Source: Torulaspora globosa (taxonomy: Eukaryota > Ascomycota > Saccharomycetes > Saccharomycetales > Saccharomycetaceae). Taken from it: DNA of 64,000 bases. The notes below the pieces were generated by a model. The model saw nothing but the letters and a program-made list of their open reading frames with translations, searched no databases and was not told the origin of the DNA. The stretch covers positions 930,001 through 994,000 of the forward strand of contig NC_050729.1 in the NCBI RefSeq assembly GCF_014133895.1, given 5' to 3'. The number at the start of each line of letters is the position of its first letter. Position 1 is the stretch's first letter. Positions 9,886 through 18,290 of the stretch are shown here, in pieces. Both the position numbers and the translations under genes were made by a program.

Positions 9886-9976
9886 CAATTAGATTACAAA
9901 TTAAAGTTCAATGCTATGTAGGATTACTGAATCCATAATGAAATGCAATGCAACAAAATGAGCTCGCATATTTGTG

Positions 9977-12379
9977 TTATGTGAACGTGGGGAGCTGTTC
10001 GTGTGTCTTAATATCGATGATGTTCTGCAGAATTTTCAGCTCTTTGATTTGCTGCAGCAGATTGTTCATCGAATAACCTTGGTCTTTGATGTGGGGCGTA
10101 TTGTTGATCTTCAAAGTGAAAAAGCAGAACAAGCACTCATATATGAACAGAAATTGATTAACGTTTTGTACAATCGATATCCTTTGTTTCCGGAATGTGT
10201 TTACTGTCCATACGATTGGATCGAAAAAATTGGTAGAGTCTGAGATGCTCTTGTTGTCAGCCAATTCCTCTTGTAGAACATTATAGGTATCCAAGTTTGA
10301 TATTATTGAGTCAACTGTACACCAGGTACCCGTCCTACCGCAGCCTGCGGAACAATGGACAAGAATGGTTGGAACGCTATTCTCGGAGTAAACATTCTTC
10401 TCGAAGAGCTTCTTAACGACGAAATTTTTGAGGTTGATGGCTTGGATAATCTGAGTTGGATCTAATAAAGTTCCCAGATCGGGCCAATCCCGTATTTGTA
10501 TTTGTAACAGTTCAAAAGTTTTATCCCGATCGTAACGAAGCTGCAGTCTTCGGAGGTAGATTTTGACCACTTTACCATTCCTTGTAGTCGTCGAATCGCT
10601 ATCGTCTTCCACAACTCTCACGCTTATATCATCATACTGGCCCTCTTTCCAATATGGATGACATTTTTCCATGCCATTTTCGAACTCATCTGTTAAAGTG
10701 ACGACCAATGGTACACGGTTGTTGAGGATGCAGGTAAAAAAGTCATGAACCGTAGATGCCAGAGGCGCTTGAGTCGCAATATATCTCACCCTTCCTGGAG
10801 TGTTCATTCCAAGCTCTCGGATTGTGGGACACATGGGTATGTCCAAGTAATTGGCATTAATGTAGGTTGTCCAAGCTTCATTGAACTCTTGAACTTTAAT
10901 TTCTGAGCATGGCGGTAAAGATGACACACTATACTTCTTCAAAACCACTCTCGTATGCTCATAAGGAAAAATATCCTTATACCTGTTTTTGATACCTAGC
11001 TCCACACCCGAGGATATTGTGACTAGATCGTCCTCCTCGTCGGAATCGAGGGAATAAAAATGCTTCAACCCCCGATGAGCCGGCGGGATGCAGTCTGGCT
11101 GTGAGTATGATCGGTAAGGTACGCTTCTTTGAGAAGAGCCATTTCTTGGGCAAAAAGTTGCAGACTGAGATGCTTTATGTTTATTTATACCCTTGTTTAA
11201 GCGCTTCCTCTCGAGAAAGTCCAGCTTTTGAAATTGTGAAATAAATTCGATTTTTGATCGTTTCATTAGTCTCTGGAACCAGAGCGGTATAACATCGTCG
11301 ATTCGATTAGCGTCACAGTAATCCTCTAATTCGGCGTATCTCATTTGGAATCTGAGCTTATCACGGGATAGCGATCGCTTTTCATCTTTCGTTTGGGGGA
11401 ATTGGAATGATTGCATTGAGCTTTGTTCATTTTCCTCTTTAATATTGACCGCACTCAAGTAAGATTCAATATTCATTAGCTGCTCGTTTTGGGCTATCTT
11501 AAAAAAATGAGGACTCGAATTGTCGAGACTCGGCAGTTTGAATTTCGAGAGTGCCGATATTGGAGAGGACGAAGAGACCGGTGAGTCTAGTGAAACCTGC
11601 TGTGGTGGCATCAACTCTTGGATGGTTTCACGAGTCATATCCCCTGGTATTTGAACTTCTAAGTCCATCGTTGACGTATCATCTCGCGACATCATGCTAT
11701 CTTCTTGTGAAAAGACGTGCTCAGAGTACAACCTTTCGAAGTTTCCAAACCCACATGACAAGATGGAGACACTCTCGAATTGTAAGCCCTCTGAATCCGA
11801 ATCAATTATCTTCTTAGCGATACCCCCGCAAGCAAGTGAAACCGAGCTATTCTGCTGATTAGCAATGCCATCGTATATTATTATTCGGAGGTTCTTATTC
11901 TTTAACTTCTTCTCCTTCACGATAATCCGTTCCTCTGGCGCTAGATTGTCAATGAGCTTCTTGAAGTTGAAGCTTTTCCTCCGTAGCAGTGTTGACGGAA
12001 GACAAACATGAATGGAATTCTTCAGACAGCTGCGGGAGTAGTCGCTGAAAGGCCGGACATCGAGGATAAGCAACTCATCACGATCCAAAGTGTCAATCAT
12101 ACAGCTCAGTTCCGTCGCTGTTATCAGTGAACAACCGCTGGGTTTCGGTGATTTCCGCTCATGTGGCCTGAAACTAGGTAAGACTGGTGCCGATACCGAC
12201 TTTAATAGGACTGGGACTTCCAGAGAATGTAGTTCTGCATCGTTGCACGCATTTACGGCGGTAATCTCATCATCTTTTGAAGCCGAACCAAGTCGGTTAG
12301 CACGATCCAGAACCGTCTTGTCGCCATTGCAGCGTGGTTCAGCTTTGCTGTAACTTGATGATAAGAGGACACTCTTCAT
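9977..12379 (-). CDS. PTP3: Protein tyrosine phosphatase Ptp3/Ptp2 type
   Basis: The protein is 800 residues. The C-terminal half is a classical tyrosine phosphatase domain, with the signature HCSAGCGRTGT at about 675-685, whose cysteine is the nucleophile, and a WPD loop in RDWPDLG. An N-terminal rhodanese/CH2-like segment at about 85-150 (LLILDVRPFSDYSRSCL) is typical of MAP kinase phosphatases. In S. cerevisiae Ptp2 and Ptp3 dephosphorylate Hog1 and Fus3. Position after YOS1 matches YER075C, so PTP3 is chosen; S. cerevisiae Ptp3 is longer (928), and a single-copy species may use this gene for both roles. The middle is low-complexity and serine-rich, probably disordered. It converges with YOS1. 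Confidence 0.88.
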   Translation of the reverse strand: MKSVLLSSSYSKAEPRCNGDKTVLDRANRLGSASKDDEITAVNACNDAELHSLEVPVLLKSVSAPVLPSFRPHERKSPKPSGCSLITATELSCMIDTLDRDELLILDVRPFSDYSRSCLKNSIHVCLPSTLLRRKSFNFKKLIDNLAPEERIIVKEKKLKNKNLRIIIYDGIANQQNSSVSLACGGIAKKIIDSDSEGLQFESVSILSCGFGNFERLYSEHVFSQEDSMMSRDDTSTMDLEVQIPGDMTRETIQELMPPQQVSLDSPVSSSSPISALSKFKLPSLDNSSPHFFKIAQNEQLMNIESYLSAVNIKEENEQSSMQSFQFPQTKDEKRSLSRDKLRFQMRYAELEDYCDANRIDDVIPLWFQRLMKRSKIEFISQFQKLDFLERKRLNKGINKHKASQSATFCPRNGSSQRSVPYRSYSQPDCIPPAHRGLKHFYSLDSDEEDDLVTISSGVELGIKNRYKDIFPYEHTRVVLKKYSVSSLPPCSEIKVQEFNEAWTTYINANYLDIPMCPTIRELGMNTPGRVRYIATQAPLASTVHDFFTCILNNRVPLVVTLTDEFENGMEKCHPYWKEGQYDDISVRVVEDDSDSTTTRNGKVVKIYLRRLQLRYDRDKTFELLQIQIRDWPDLGTLLDPTQIIQAINLKNFVVKKLFEKNVYSENSVPTILVHCSAGCGRTGTWCTVDSIISNLDTYNVLQEELADNKSISDSTNFFDPIVWTVNTFRKQRISIVQNVNQFLFIYECLFCFFTLKINNTPHIKDQGYSMNNLLQQIKELKILQNIIDIKTHEQLPTFT

Positions 12380-12807
12380 TGCTGGCTACACACAATAATA
12401 TGTCAAAAAAAACAAAGTGCCAAAATCGAATCAACTCCCACAAAACGGCAATCGCCGTATGTCTTTTTACCAAATTTTACTTGCTTGAGAGCTATGACTG
12501 TGAAGTTAGAACTAGATTATTGACAGTCCTGGACATAAACTCTAACAGACTAACGAATTTCGACTTCCCGCCTAATACAGCATCGTATTGCTTCCATTAA
12601 AAGAAATGTGATTTTCACAAATGGAAAAAAAAATCTCGAGACACCAAGTTAATGACGTATACTCGGAAAATATTACGTTATGGAACTCCCTAAAAGGGTA
12701 AAAAGAGGGGCAAGTATTCCGAGTTTTAAGCTCTTCCGCACATCTTCCCGAACGCATTCCCGAATGCCCGGCGAATTTGTGTTCAAGTTTCACCGAGAGA
12801 TAATCCG

Positions 12808-12814
12808 AAAAAAA
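12808..12814 (-). terminator. Pol III terminator of tRNA-Ala
   Basis: Seven A on the + strand read as a T7 run on the tRNA's strand, starting 5 bases after the mature 3' end. That is a sufficient RNA polymerase III stop signal in yeast. Confidence 0.75.
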
Positions 12815-12818
12815 TCAT

Positions 12819-12891
12819 TGGACGCAACCGGAATCGAACCGATGACCTCTTCCTTGCAAGGGAAGCGCGCTACCAACTGCGCCATGTGCCC
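12819..12891 (-). tRNA. tRNA-Ala (anticodon TGC)
   Basis: Read on the minus strand the gene begins GGGCACATGGCGCAG and ends GGTTGCGTCC plus discriminator A. The anticodon arm is CTTCC-CTTGCAA-GGAAG, giving anticodon TGC. The T arm contains GGTTCGATTCC (B box) and the D arm TGGCGCAGTTGGT (A box). The acceptor stem GGGCACA pairs with TGCGTCC, including a G-T wobble. It is 73 bases, with no intron and no encoded CCA. It agrees with the S. cerevisiae tRNA-Ala(UGC) family and lies between PTP3 and MAM33. Confidence 0.97.
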
Positions 12892-13473
12892 AAGTGAATT
12901 GGTGAGAAGTACAGCTCAATAAAACATATAGCTTAAAGACAAGGAAAAATGTCACTACTGTGTGAAGAGAATAAGTCACTTATTTACGGAATCGCAGCGA
13001 TCGCCCGCAGGGTATAGGGGGCTGCAACACCTGTCGACGAGATCTCCCCGCAATCTGTCGCGATGCATGACAGCAGACTTGTACATAAGTCTTTTATTTG
13101 ACAAATCAGGAGGCTCATTTCATCCAATTCGGTTGTGTAGCAAGTTCAATGGACACTAATCAACGCACTACTGCAGGGAGATTGATTTTCCGAGCGACCC
13201 ATCTCGAAGGGTCGAGGACTCTCTCAAACATGTTCAGAATCGCAAAAAAAGCTGGGCCAGGTCGCTGAATCTCCTCTGCTGACTCCGCTGTCGAGCTTCT
13301 CGAGTAGTTCAATTACTTCTTAAGGTTCAGACGGTCCATAAAGTGCTCTCTTATTTCTTTCAGTTTAGCTGCTCATCGCGGGCGAAGCCTATGTAGCTAG
13401 CATTTTTTTTCATTCAACTCCCCAATCTTGCACATTAAAGCAGAACAAGCCACTAATAGCAATAAAGAAACCT
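12892..13473. other. Gene-free stretch between tRNA-Ala and MAM33
   Basis: No coding region or RNA gene is supported. The one item of note is CTCATCGC at 13372-13379, the reverse of the PAC core GCGATGAG, about 95 bases upstream of the MAM33 ATG. The next base departs from the full PAC consensus. A run of T at 13404-13411 follows. The neighbouring 12380-12818, between the PTP3 start and the tRNA, also shows nothing beyond A/T-rich promoter-like sequence. Confidence 0.4.
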
Positions 13474-14292
13474 ATGTCATTTCGTCTAGCCTCTCAAGTT
13501 GTTCGTAGAAACCTGCCAGTTGCTCAAGGCATCTCTTTTGCTGCAAAAAGAGTTCTCAGGGCTCCAGTTCTGGGAAAAGTTACCGTTGCTCAAATCCAGA
13601 CTGGAAGAAGCTTTGCCACATCAACTAGCAAATGGAATCAGCAATCTGACAATGTTCGTGACGTGTTGAAATCTGAGATTAAGGTTGAATCCGAGGTTGC
13701 AGCTGACAATTCTCTACAATCCTTCCAAGAGTTCCTCGACAAGTTTGAGTTTACTATTGTTGAGTCTCCAGGTAAGAACTTGGCCGAGATTACTAAGAAG
13801 ACTGAAAACGGAGAAACTGTTCATGTTTTCTTTGATGTAGCACAAGTTGCTAACTTGCCCTATGATAGTGCTCTGGCAGAGTCAGCTGCTCAAGATGGCG
13901 AGGCGGTCAACGAGGAGGATTACGATTCTCTCTCTGACAATTTTGCCAATGTTAATGTCGTTGTAGTCAAGGATGCTGATCAATCCGCTGTTTCTTTGGA
14001 GCTGTTGATGAACTTGCAGGAAGGATCTTTCTACGTTGACAGCGTCACCCCCTTTAAGACAGCCCAAGAAGCTCTAGACCAATCTGCTGAGGCAGAGGTT
14101 AAAAGGGAATTGGTTTACCACGGGCCACCATTTTCCAATTTGGACGAGGAACTACAAGAGTCTTTGGAAGTCTACTTGGAAAGCAGAGGTGTCACTGAGG
14201 AGTTAGCCTCCTTCATTGGTGCTTACTCTGAGTTCAAGGAGAACCAAGAGTATATCAAGTGGTTGAACGATATGAAGAAATTCTTTAGTTAA
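13474..14292 (+). CDS. MAM33: Mitochondrial matrix protein Mam33 (p32/C1QBP family)
   Basis: The protein is 272 residues (266 in S. cerevisiae). An N-terminal presequence of about 45 residues is rich in arginine and serine and free of acidic residues. The mature part is very acidic, as in all p32 proteins, which form doughnut-shaped trimers in the matrix and support mitochondrial ribosome assembly and translation. The C-terminal block [19 protein letters not shown] and the ending [12 protein letters not shown] are family hallmarks. YIL070C sits beside RPS24B and PCI8 in S. cerevisiae, which agrees with this location. It converges with MRX1 across a 495-base gap. Confidence 0.93.
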   Translation: MSFRLASQVVRRNLPVAQGISFAAKRVLRAPVLGKVTVAQIQTGRSFATSTSKWNQQSDNVRDVLKSEIKVESEVAADNSLQSFQEFLDKFEFTIVESPGKNLAEITKKTENGETVHVFFDVAQVANLPYDSALAESAAQDGEAVNEEDYDSLSDNFANVNVVVVKDADQSAVSLELLMNLQEGSFYVDSVTPFKTAQEALDQSAEAEVKRELVYHGPPFSNLDEELQESLEVYLESRGVTEELASFIGAYSEFKENQEYIKWLNDMKKFFS

Positions 14293-14787
14293 AAGACTTG
14301 GAGCTTCGCTCGTTTTCGCTTTCGCTTCCTGTATATACCGATGCCAGCAAAGCAGTAAGGCATCCAAATAAACTGCCCAGTACTAGATATTCGATTGTAA
14401 GCTTCACGAAAAAAACGGTAATCACGCTATATTTAGGAGACGATTGATGCCATCTGGCTATCGTGAACCCCTACTTGGTAATGCTTAGGTAGTAGACGAG
14501 AAGTCGGCATGAGAAAGCAATACTTAGGCGGCTGAATGCACTACATTGCCCTTTAGCAACAGTCTAAAAGTGTACGGGACGTTTAGTCTCCAATGCCATC
14601 CATCAGTTCTTTTGGTGATGTCACGAAAGATGCATAGTAGGCCCTGCTTGATCTTCTCTCGAGTAATGTCGTATTAAAACAGGCTTTTTAAACCCACCTA
14701 TTTCGGGAGGCTTATGTCCTATTTGCGTTGTAATACCAATGTTTTAATATAACATTTGACCAAAGAAACTATGATACAGGGGTACAC
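14293..14787. other. Convergent intergenic stretch, nothing recognised
   Basis: This 495-base gap lies between the 3' ends of MAM33 and MRX1. I found no open frame with protein-like sequence, no tRNA boxes and no convincing C/D or H/ACA snoRNA boxes. It presumably holds the two 3' untranslated regions. Confidence 0.4.
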
Positions 14788-16716
14788 TCAAGATTCGCGT
14801 CCGTGCGATTCTAGTGTTTGATTTGCCATAAACTTTTGTGCCAGCTGTTTTAACGACCATTCAAGTTCACTAACATCTTCATTTTCTTGTTCCTTTGATT
14901 GCAGAATGCTTACATGTCGTAATAATGCATTTTTGAACCTTATGCCGAGCCTTCTCAGCAAGAATATTTCTCTCTCTGGCCCTTCCTTGATGGTATCAAG
15001 TTCCTCTATATCGGGAATGTCTAGCCTTTGTGTGAAGACAGCAAGTAGTCTCACGATCTCGAGTTCGACAGATCTGGCAACGTCCGTTTTTGTAAGATGC
15101 TTGACATCGAAAATGCCATAGCAGATTGCTTTCATAAAGTCATCAAGTATCATTTTTAGGCTATATGTAGTGACCTTTCCATGAGCGTTGAGATTCTTTA
15201 CTATTCTGACAAAAAACTGCCATGATTCAATTGGAATGATCCTGCTCTTAGCTTCTTTTGAAAAAACGCCCTCTTGCTCAAGGCAGAACGCCCGGCATGA
15301 CCTCAGTAGTCTCTCAACTTGACGATCGTCGTCGTAAACAGCTTTTTTAGATGACTGAACTTCAAAAGATCGATAAACCAGGACAAGAGTATGTTTTGAG
15401 AATGGAATGCCCTCAAAAGATTCCATTTCTTCGAAGACTTTGAGGCACTGTTCACCACAGTTTTTTGGATCATTTTTCATGAGCAACTCCATGTAGAGGT
15501 GGAACATATCAACATCAATCAAATGCCGCTTTTTCTCCTTCAATCTCTTGAATGCATCGATTCCCAGTTCAAACTTGCCCGCCTGTAAGCAAGTTCTGAG
15601 AAACAGGCCCACGGCATGTTTGTTAACAGGATATTTCTCTTCCAGTGACCAGTGAGATAGCGGTAGAATTGCTAATCCCTGTGGAACTTCAGGAGTGAGA
15701 CCCTTCCCTAGATCGAAACTGAAGTAGCTGTTCAAGGCAGCTAGGGCCAAGCATCTGGTTTCCTTGCTTCCCGATCTTGAAGCCAGCGTCTTGCAGAATT
15801 CAAATAGTAGCTGCGAATCGACGCACTTCGCGGACATGCCTTCCATCAACCCGCCCAAAATGGTATTGAAAAGCTGATCCGTCTTGATTCGGGAGCTTGC
15901 TCGAAGCATCCACAAGTAAGAGATTGCATCACGCCTGACCCCTTTCAGTTTTCTGTCGAACAGCTCAAAAGCTAGCGTCACGTCTGTACAATTAGCTAGA
16001 GCTCCCAAAGCCGCGTTGAACTCGATTTGACTTAGTTCCTCGCGTTCGATTGACCTGTTCACGACTTTCGTAATAAACTCACCAGTTGCTCGGGATATAT
16101 GTTGGCTTTGTCTTGCAAGACCTTTGAACAAGATTGTGTTGGTATACTCATTTGCCGGGATTCCCCATTTCTTTCTCCAGTTGTACATCTTAACCGCGGA
16201 CTGCGGATACTGCAAATCATGCAGATAGTATTCCATTATAGAATTCATGGCAGCGGCTCCCTTCTTTTTGGCTAATCTTGCCAGAAAGACTGCCTTTTCA
16301 ACCTGGCCACGTTTCAAGAATTTCTCTGCATCCTCTTTCACCAATTTAGAGTCTCTCAATTGTTCCCCGTTGACTCCCAGAATTGTGTATAACATTCTTC
16401 GATCCCGAGTGGTGGACATGAACTTCAGATCGGACAGACTTGTGGGACCAAGCTCAATTTCTCTCGAATCTTTATCGGCAAACCCGTGCTTCTTGCTGAG
16501 TATGTCAATCGCCTGCTGTTTCGAGTAAGCTGTTTTTCTGAGTTTCTTCAGTTTCATCAGCTTCTTCTTATTCAACCGTTCCATTTCCTTGGACGTTTTA
16601 TGCAGCACTATGCTGGAGTGTTCAAAGCTTCGCAGCTTTTCCTTCACTTGTGAGCCTCCAAGGGCTCGAAAGATATGCAGATTTCGACTAACAGGTCTCC
16701 ATTGATTCCTAAGCAT
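14788..16716 (-). CDS. MRX1: Mitochondrial PPR-like protein Mrx1
   Basis: The protein is 642 residues (688 in S. cerevisiae). The N-terminus is basic and begins MLRNQWRPVSRNLHIFRAL, a plausible matrix presequence, followed by a lysine-rich coil. The rest is an all-helical array resembling degenerate pentatricopeptide repeats, for instance IEFNAALGALANCTDVTLAFELFDR and FELGIDAFKRLKEKKR. S. cerevisiae Mrx1 is part of the MIOREX assemblies that link mitochondrial ribosomes to mRNA handling. The identification uses the match to YER077C position next to ICP55 plus the PPR-like character. It diverges from PCI8 over a 177-base shared promoter. Confidence 0.75.
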   Translation of the reverse strand: MLRNQWRPVSRNLHIFRALGGSQVKEKLRSFEHSSIVLHKTSKEMERLNKKKLMKLKKLRKTAYSKQQAIDILSKKHGFADKDSREIELGPTSLSDLKFMSTTRDRRMLYTILGVNGEQLRDSKLVKEDAEKFLKRGQVEKAVFLARLAKKKGAAAMNSIMEYYLHDLQYPQSAVKMYNWRKKWGIPANEYTNTILFKGLARQSQHISRATGEFITKVVNRSIEREELSQIEFNAALGALANCTDVTLAFELFDRKLKGVRRDAISYLWMLRASSRIKTDQLFNTILGGLMEGMSAKCVDSQLLFEFCKTLASRSGSKETRCLALAALNSYFSFDLGKGLTPEVPQGLAILPLSHWSLEEKYPVNKHAVGLFLRTCLQAGKFELGIDAFKRLKEKKRHLIDVDMFHLYMELLMKNDPKNCGEQCLKVFEEMESFEGIPFSKHTLVLVYRSFEVQSSKKAVYDDDRQVERLLRSCRAFCLEQEGVFSKEAKSRIIPIESWQFFVRIVKNLNAHGKVTTYSLKMILDDFMKAICYGIFDVKHLTKTDVARSVELEIVRLLAVFTQRLDIPDIEELDTIKEGPEREIFLLRRLGIRFKNALLRHVSILQSKEQENEDVSELEWSLKQLAQKFMANQTLESHGRES

Positions 16717-16768
16717 AACCCGGTGCCGCGCTGGTATACGATGCGTTTCTTAACTCGACTCTTGATAA

Positions 16769-16778
16769 GCGATGAGCT
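16769..16778 (+). promoter_or_regulatory. PAC motif in the MRX1-PCI8 promoter
   Basis: GCGATGAGCT is an exact match to the PAC element bound by Tod6/Dot6 in ribosome-biogenesis promoters. It is 53 bases upstream of the MRX1 ATG and about 115 upstream of the PCI8 ATG, with a T-rich GAATTTTTTAC nearby that is only RRPE-like. Which gene it serves is unknown. Confidence 0.5.
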
Positions 16779-16879
16779 TTATAGTAAGTGAATTTTTTAC
16801 TTCGGCATAGTAATTAATACACCTTCATTGTTTTAATCTCTACATTATAGAAGACAGTGTACAGGTATATCTGCTTAAA

Positions 16880-16924
16880 ATGTCTATGAGATTATGCTGG
16901 AGCAATTCGAAGGACCCATCTTGA
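16880..16924 (+). other. Upstream ORF overlapping the PCI8 start
   Basis: An ATG at 16880 (context AAAATGT) opens a 14-codon frame ending in TGA at 16922-16924. It is out of frame with PCI8 and overlaps its first 10 codons. If the mRNA begins upstream of 16880, ribosomes would meet this ATG first, so PCI8 translation would need leaky scanning, or a transcript start between 16883 and 16893. Confidence 0.4.
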
Positions 16925-18177
16925 TTGAGAGGGCTAACTTTCTTGTTAAAAGCGAAAGGAGTTCTGCCAATGACAAGAGACAATGTGCTGTGATAGCGAT
17001 CAACTACTTGGTTAGTTTGCGATATACCAAATCACCTCATTGGAGAGATTTACTCAATGCTAGCGGATTGCGTAACGTTGAAACTGCTGAGATAATTCCA
17101 GTTGGCACCAAAAAGCATTTGGCACTATGCAAAGCCATAGCACACGAATACGCTGAAGCGATAAATATTCTGGAAACGATGCCTAATGAGAGCAATGAGT
17201 ACTACAGGAACTTAGAAATCATAGCACAGCTTCTGCTTCTTTCAAATAATTTGAAGGGATTGGAAGAGCTGGAATACCGACTGACTGACTGTCACAGTGA
17301 AAATACGATCAGAGATGAATTGGAGGCTATGAAACGAACACAGCTTCTGATATGCGGTGGATATTACCTGCAGGGGAGGTTCTTGGATTTTTGTAAGAGC
17401 TTCTTCAAGTTTGAGAAAGACGATCCCGATTTTTGGAATATCTTACTGGCGACGGCTACTAATCGCTTCTTCACAACAGAGGAACTGTTGCAAATGGCGA
17501 CAATATCGGTTGTAATATCGACACCATTCGACAATTACGGCGATTTCCTATCCGTCGAAAATTTGACAAGATTTAGGGAAGAATGTCCTCTGATGGAAAA
17601 AAGCCTGAAACTTCTCAGCAACACATGCTTCGGTCGTTTCCTGGACCTTTGGGACAGCGAAATTGACAGGAAGTGCTGCAAAAGCCTATTCCTCTTTCGA
17701 GTCTGGGAAAGTGCTCGTTTTACTGTGAGAAACAAAGTCTATTTCTTTTATTTGAGAATCTCAAATAAACTGAAGGTCAGCTACTTATCGCGAACCCTTA
17801 ACATTGAGGAAACATTAGTTGAGCAAGAGGTTCAGCAACTGCTGGAAGATTTACATCTGAATTTTGAGATTGACGGTGATACCATATACTACAGGAGTAG
17901 CCCTTTTTTGATTAACGTTGTGCAAAAACTGGAGGAAAATCGTGAGGTCATCAATCGAGCGCTGGAGTCTCGGATTTTGACCACCAAACAGCTCAAAGAC
18001 TCGCTACAAGAGGCGATTATAGAGAACAACGATAATCTACGGGATAATAGAAGTGATACAGGCCCGTCGGCGACCGATAGAACGGCCTATCGATATGTTT
18101 TGGATGAAGAAATGGATGTTGATGAGATAAACGATATTAGCGATGCTGAGAGCGCGTCTTTTCTCTCAGGTAGTTAA
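16894..18177 (+). CDS. PCI8: PCI-domain protein Pci8 (COP9 signalosome-like subunit Csn11)
   Basis: The protein is 427 residues (444 in S. cerevisiae). It is helical, with a C-terminal PCI/winged-helix region at about 280-360 (YLRISNKLKVSYLSRTLNIEE) and an acidic tail. In S. cerevisiae Pci8/Csn11 is part of the reduced COP9 signalosome that removes Rub1 from the cullin Cdc53, and it has been linked to eIF3. Position beside MAM33, HOP1 and the YER077C-YER078C genes matches YIL071C. The ATG at 16894 is the first in frame but not the first in the leader. It converges with ICP55, separated by a duplicated 54-base segment. Confidence 0.85.
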   Translation: MLEQFEGPILIERANFLVKSERSSANDKRQCAVIAINYLVSLRYTKSPHWRDLLNASGLRNVETAEIIPVGTKKHLALCKAIAHEYAEAINILETMPNESNEYYRNLEIIAQLLLLSNNLKGLEELEYRLTDCHSENTIRDELEAMKRTQLLICGGYYLQGRFLDFCKSFFKFEKDDPDFWNILLATATNRFFTTEELLQMATISVVISTPFDNYGDFLSVENLTRFREECPLMEKSLKLLSNTCFGRFLDLWDSEIDRKCCKSLFLFRVWESARFTVRNKVYFFYLRISNKLKVSYLSRTLNIEETLVEQEVQQLLEDLHLNFEIDGDTIYYRSSPFLINVVQKLEENREVINRALESRILTTKQLKDSLQEAIIENNDNLRDNRSDTGPSATDRTAYRYVLDEEMDVDEINDISDAESASFLSGS

Positions 18178-18285
18178 TGAAGTAATTAATGGAGATATGT
18201 ACAAGTCTGTTAGCATGTAATTGAAAATTGATGAAGTAATCAATGGAGATATGTACAAGTCTGTTAGCATGTAATGGAAAATTGA
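18178..18285. repeat. Two-copy 54-base tandem repeat
   Basis: Copy 1 is 18178-18231 and copy 2 is 18232-18285. The copies are head to tail and differ at two of 54 positions (T18187 versus C18241; T18222 versus G18276). The unit begins TGAAGTAAT and contains GGAGATATGTACAAGTCTG. It starts immediately after the PCI8 stop and ends 6 bases before the ICP55 stop, so it fills almost the entire space between two convergent genes. Confidence 0.97.
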
Positions 18286-18290
18286 AAATG

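Noticed and set aside
13180..13215. CCGA-containing sequence considered as a centromere element III, and similar sites at about 8172 and 19978
   Set aside because: No adjoining A/T-rich element II with a CACRTG element I at the proper distance; no centromere is supported in the window.
16783..16849. Possible intron in the PCI8 leader (GTAAGT to TAG)
   Set aside because: No branch site TACTAAC is present, and joining any preceding ATG gives a frame that stops or does not match PCI8.
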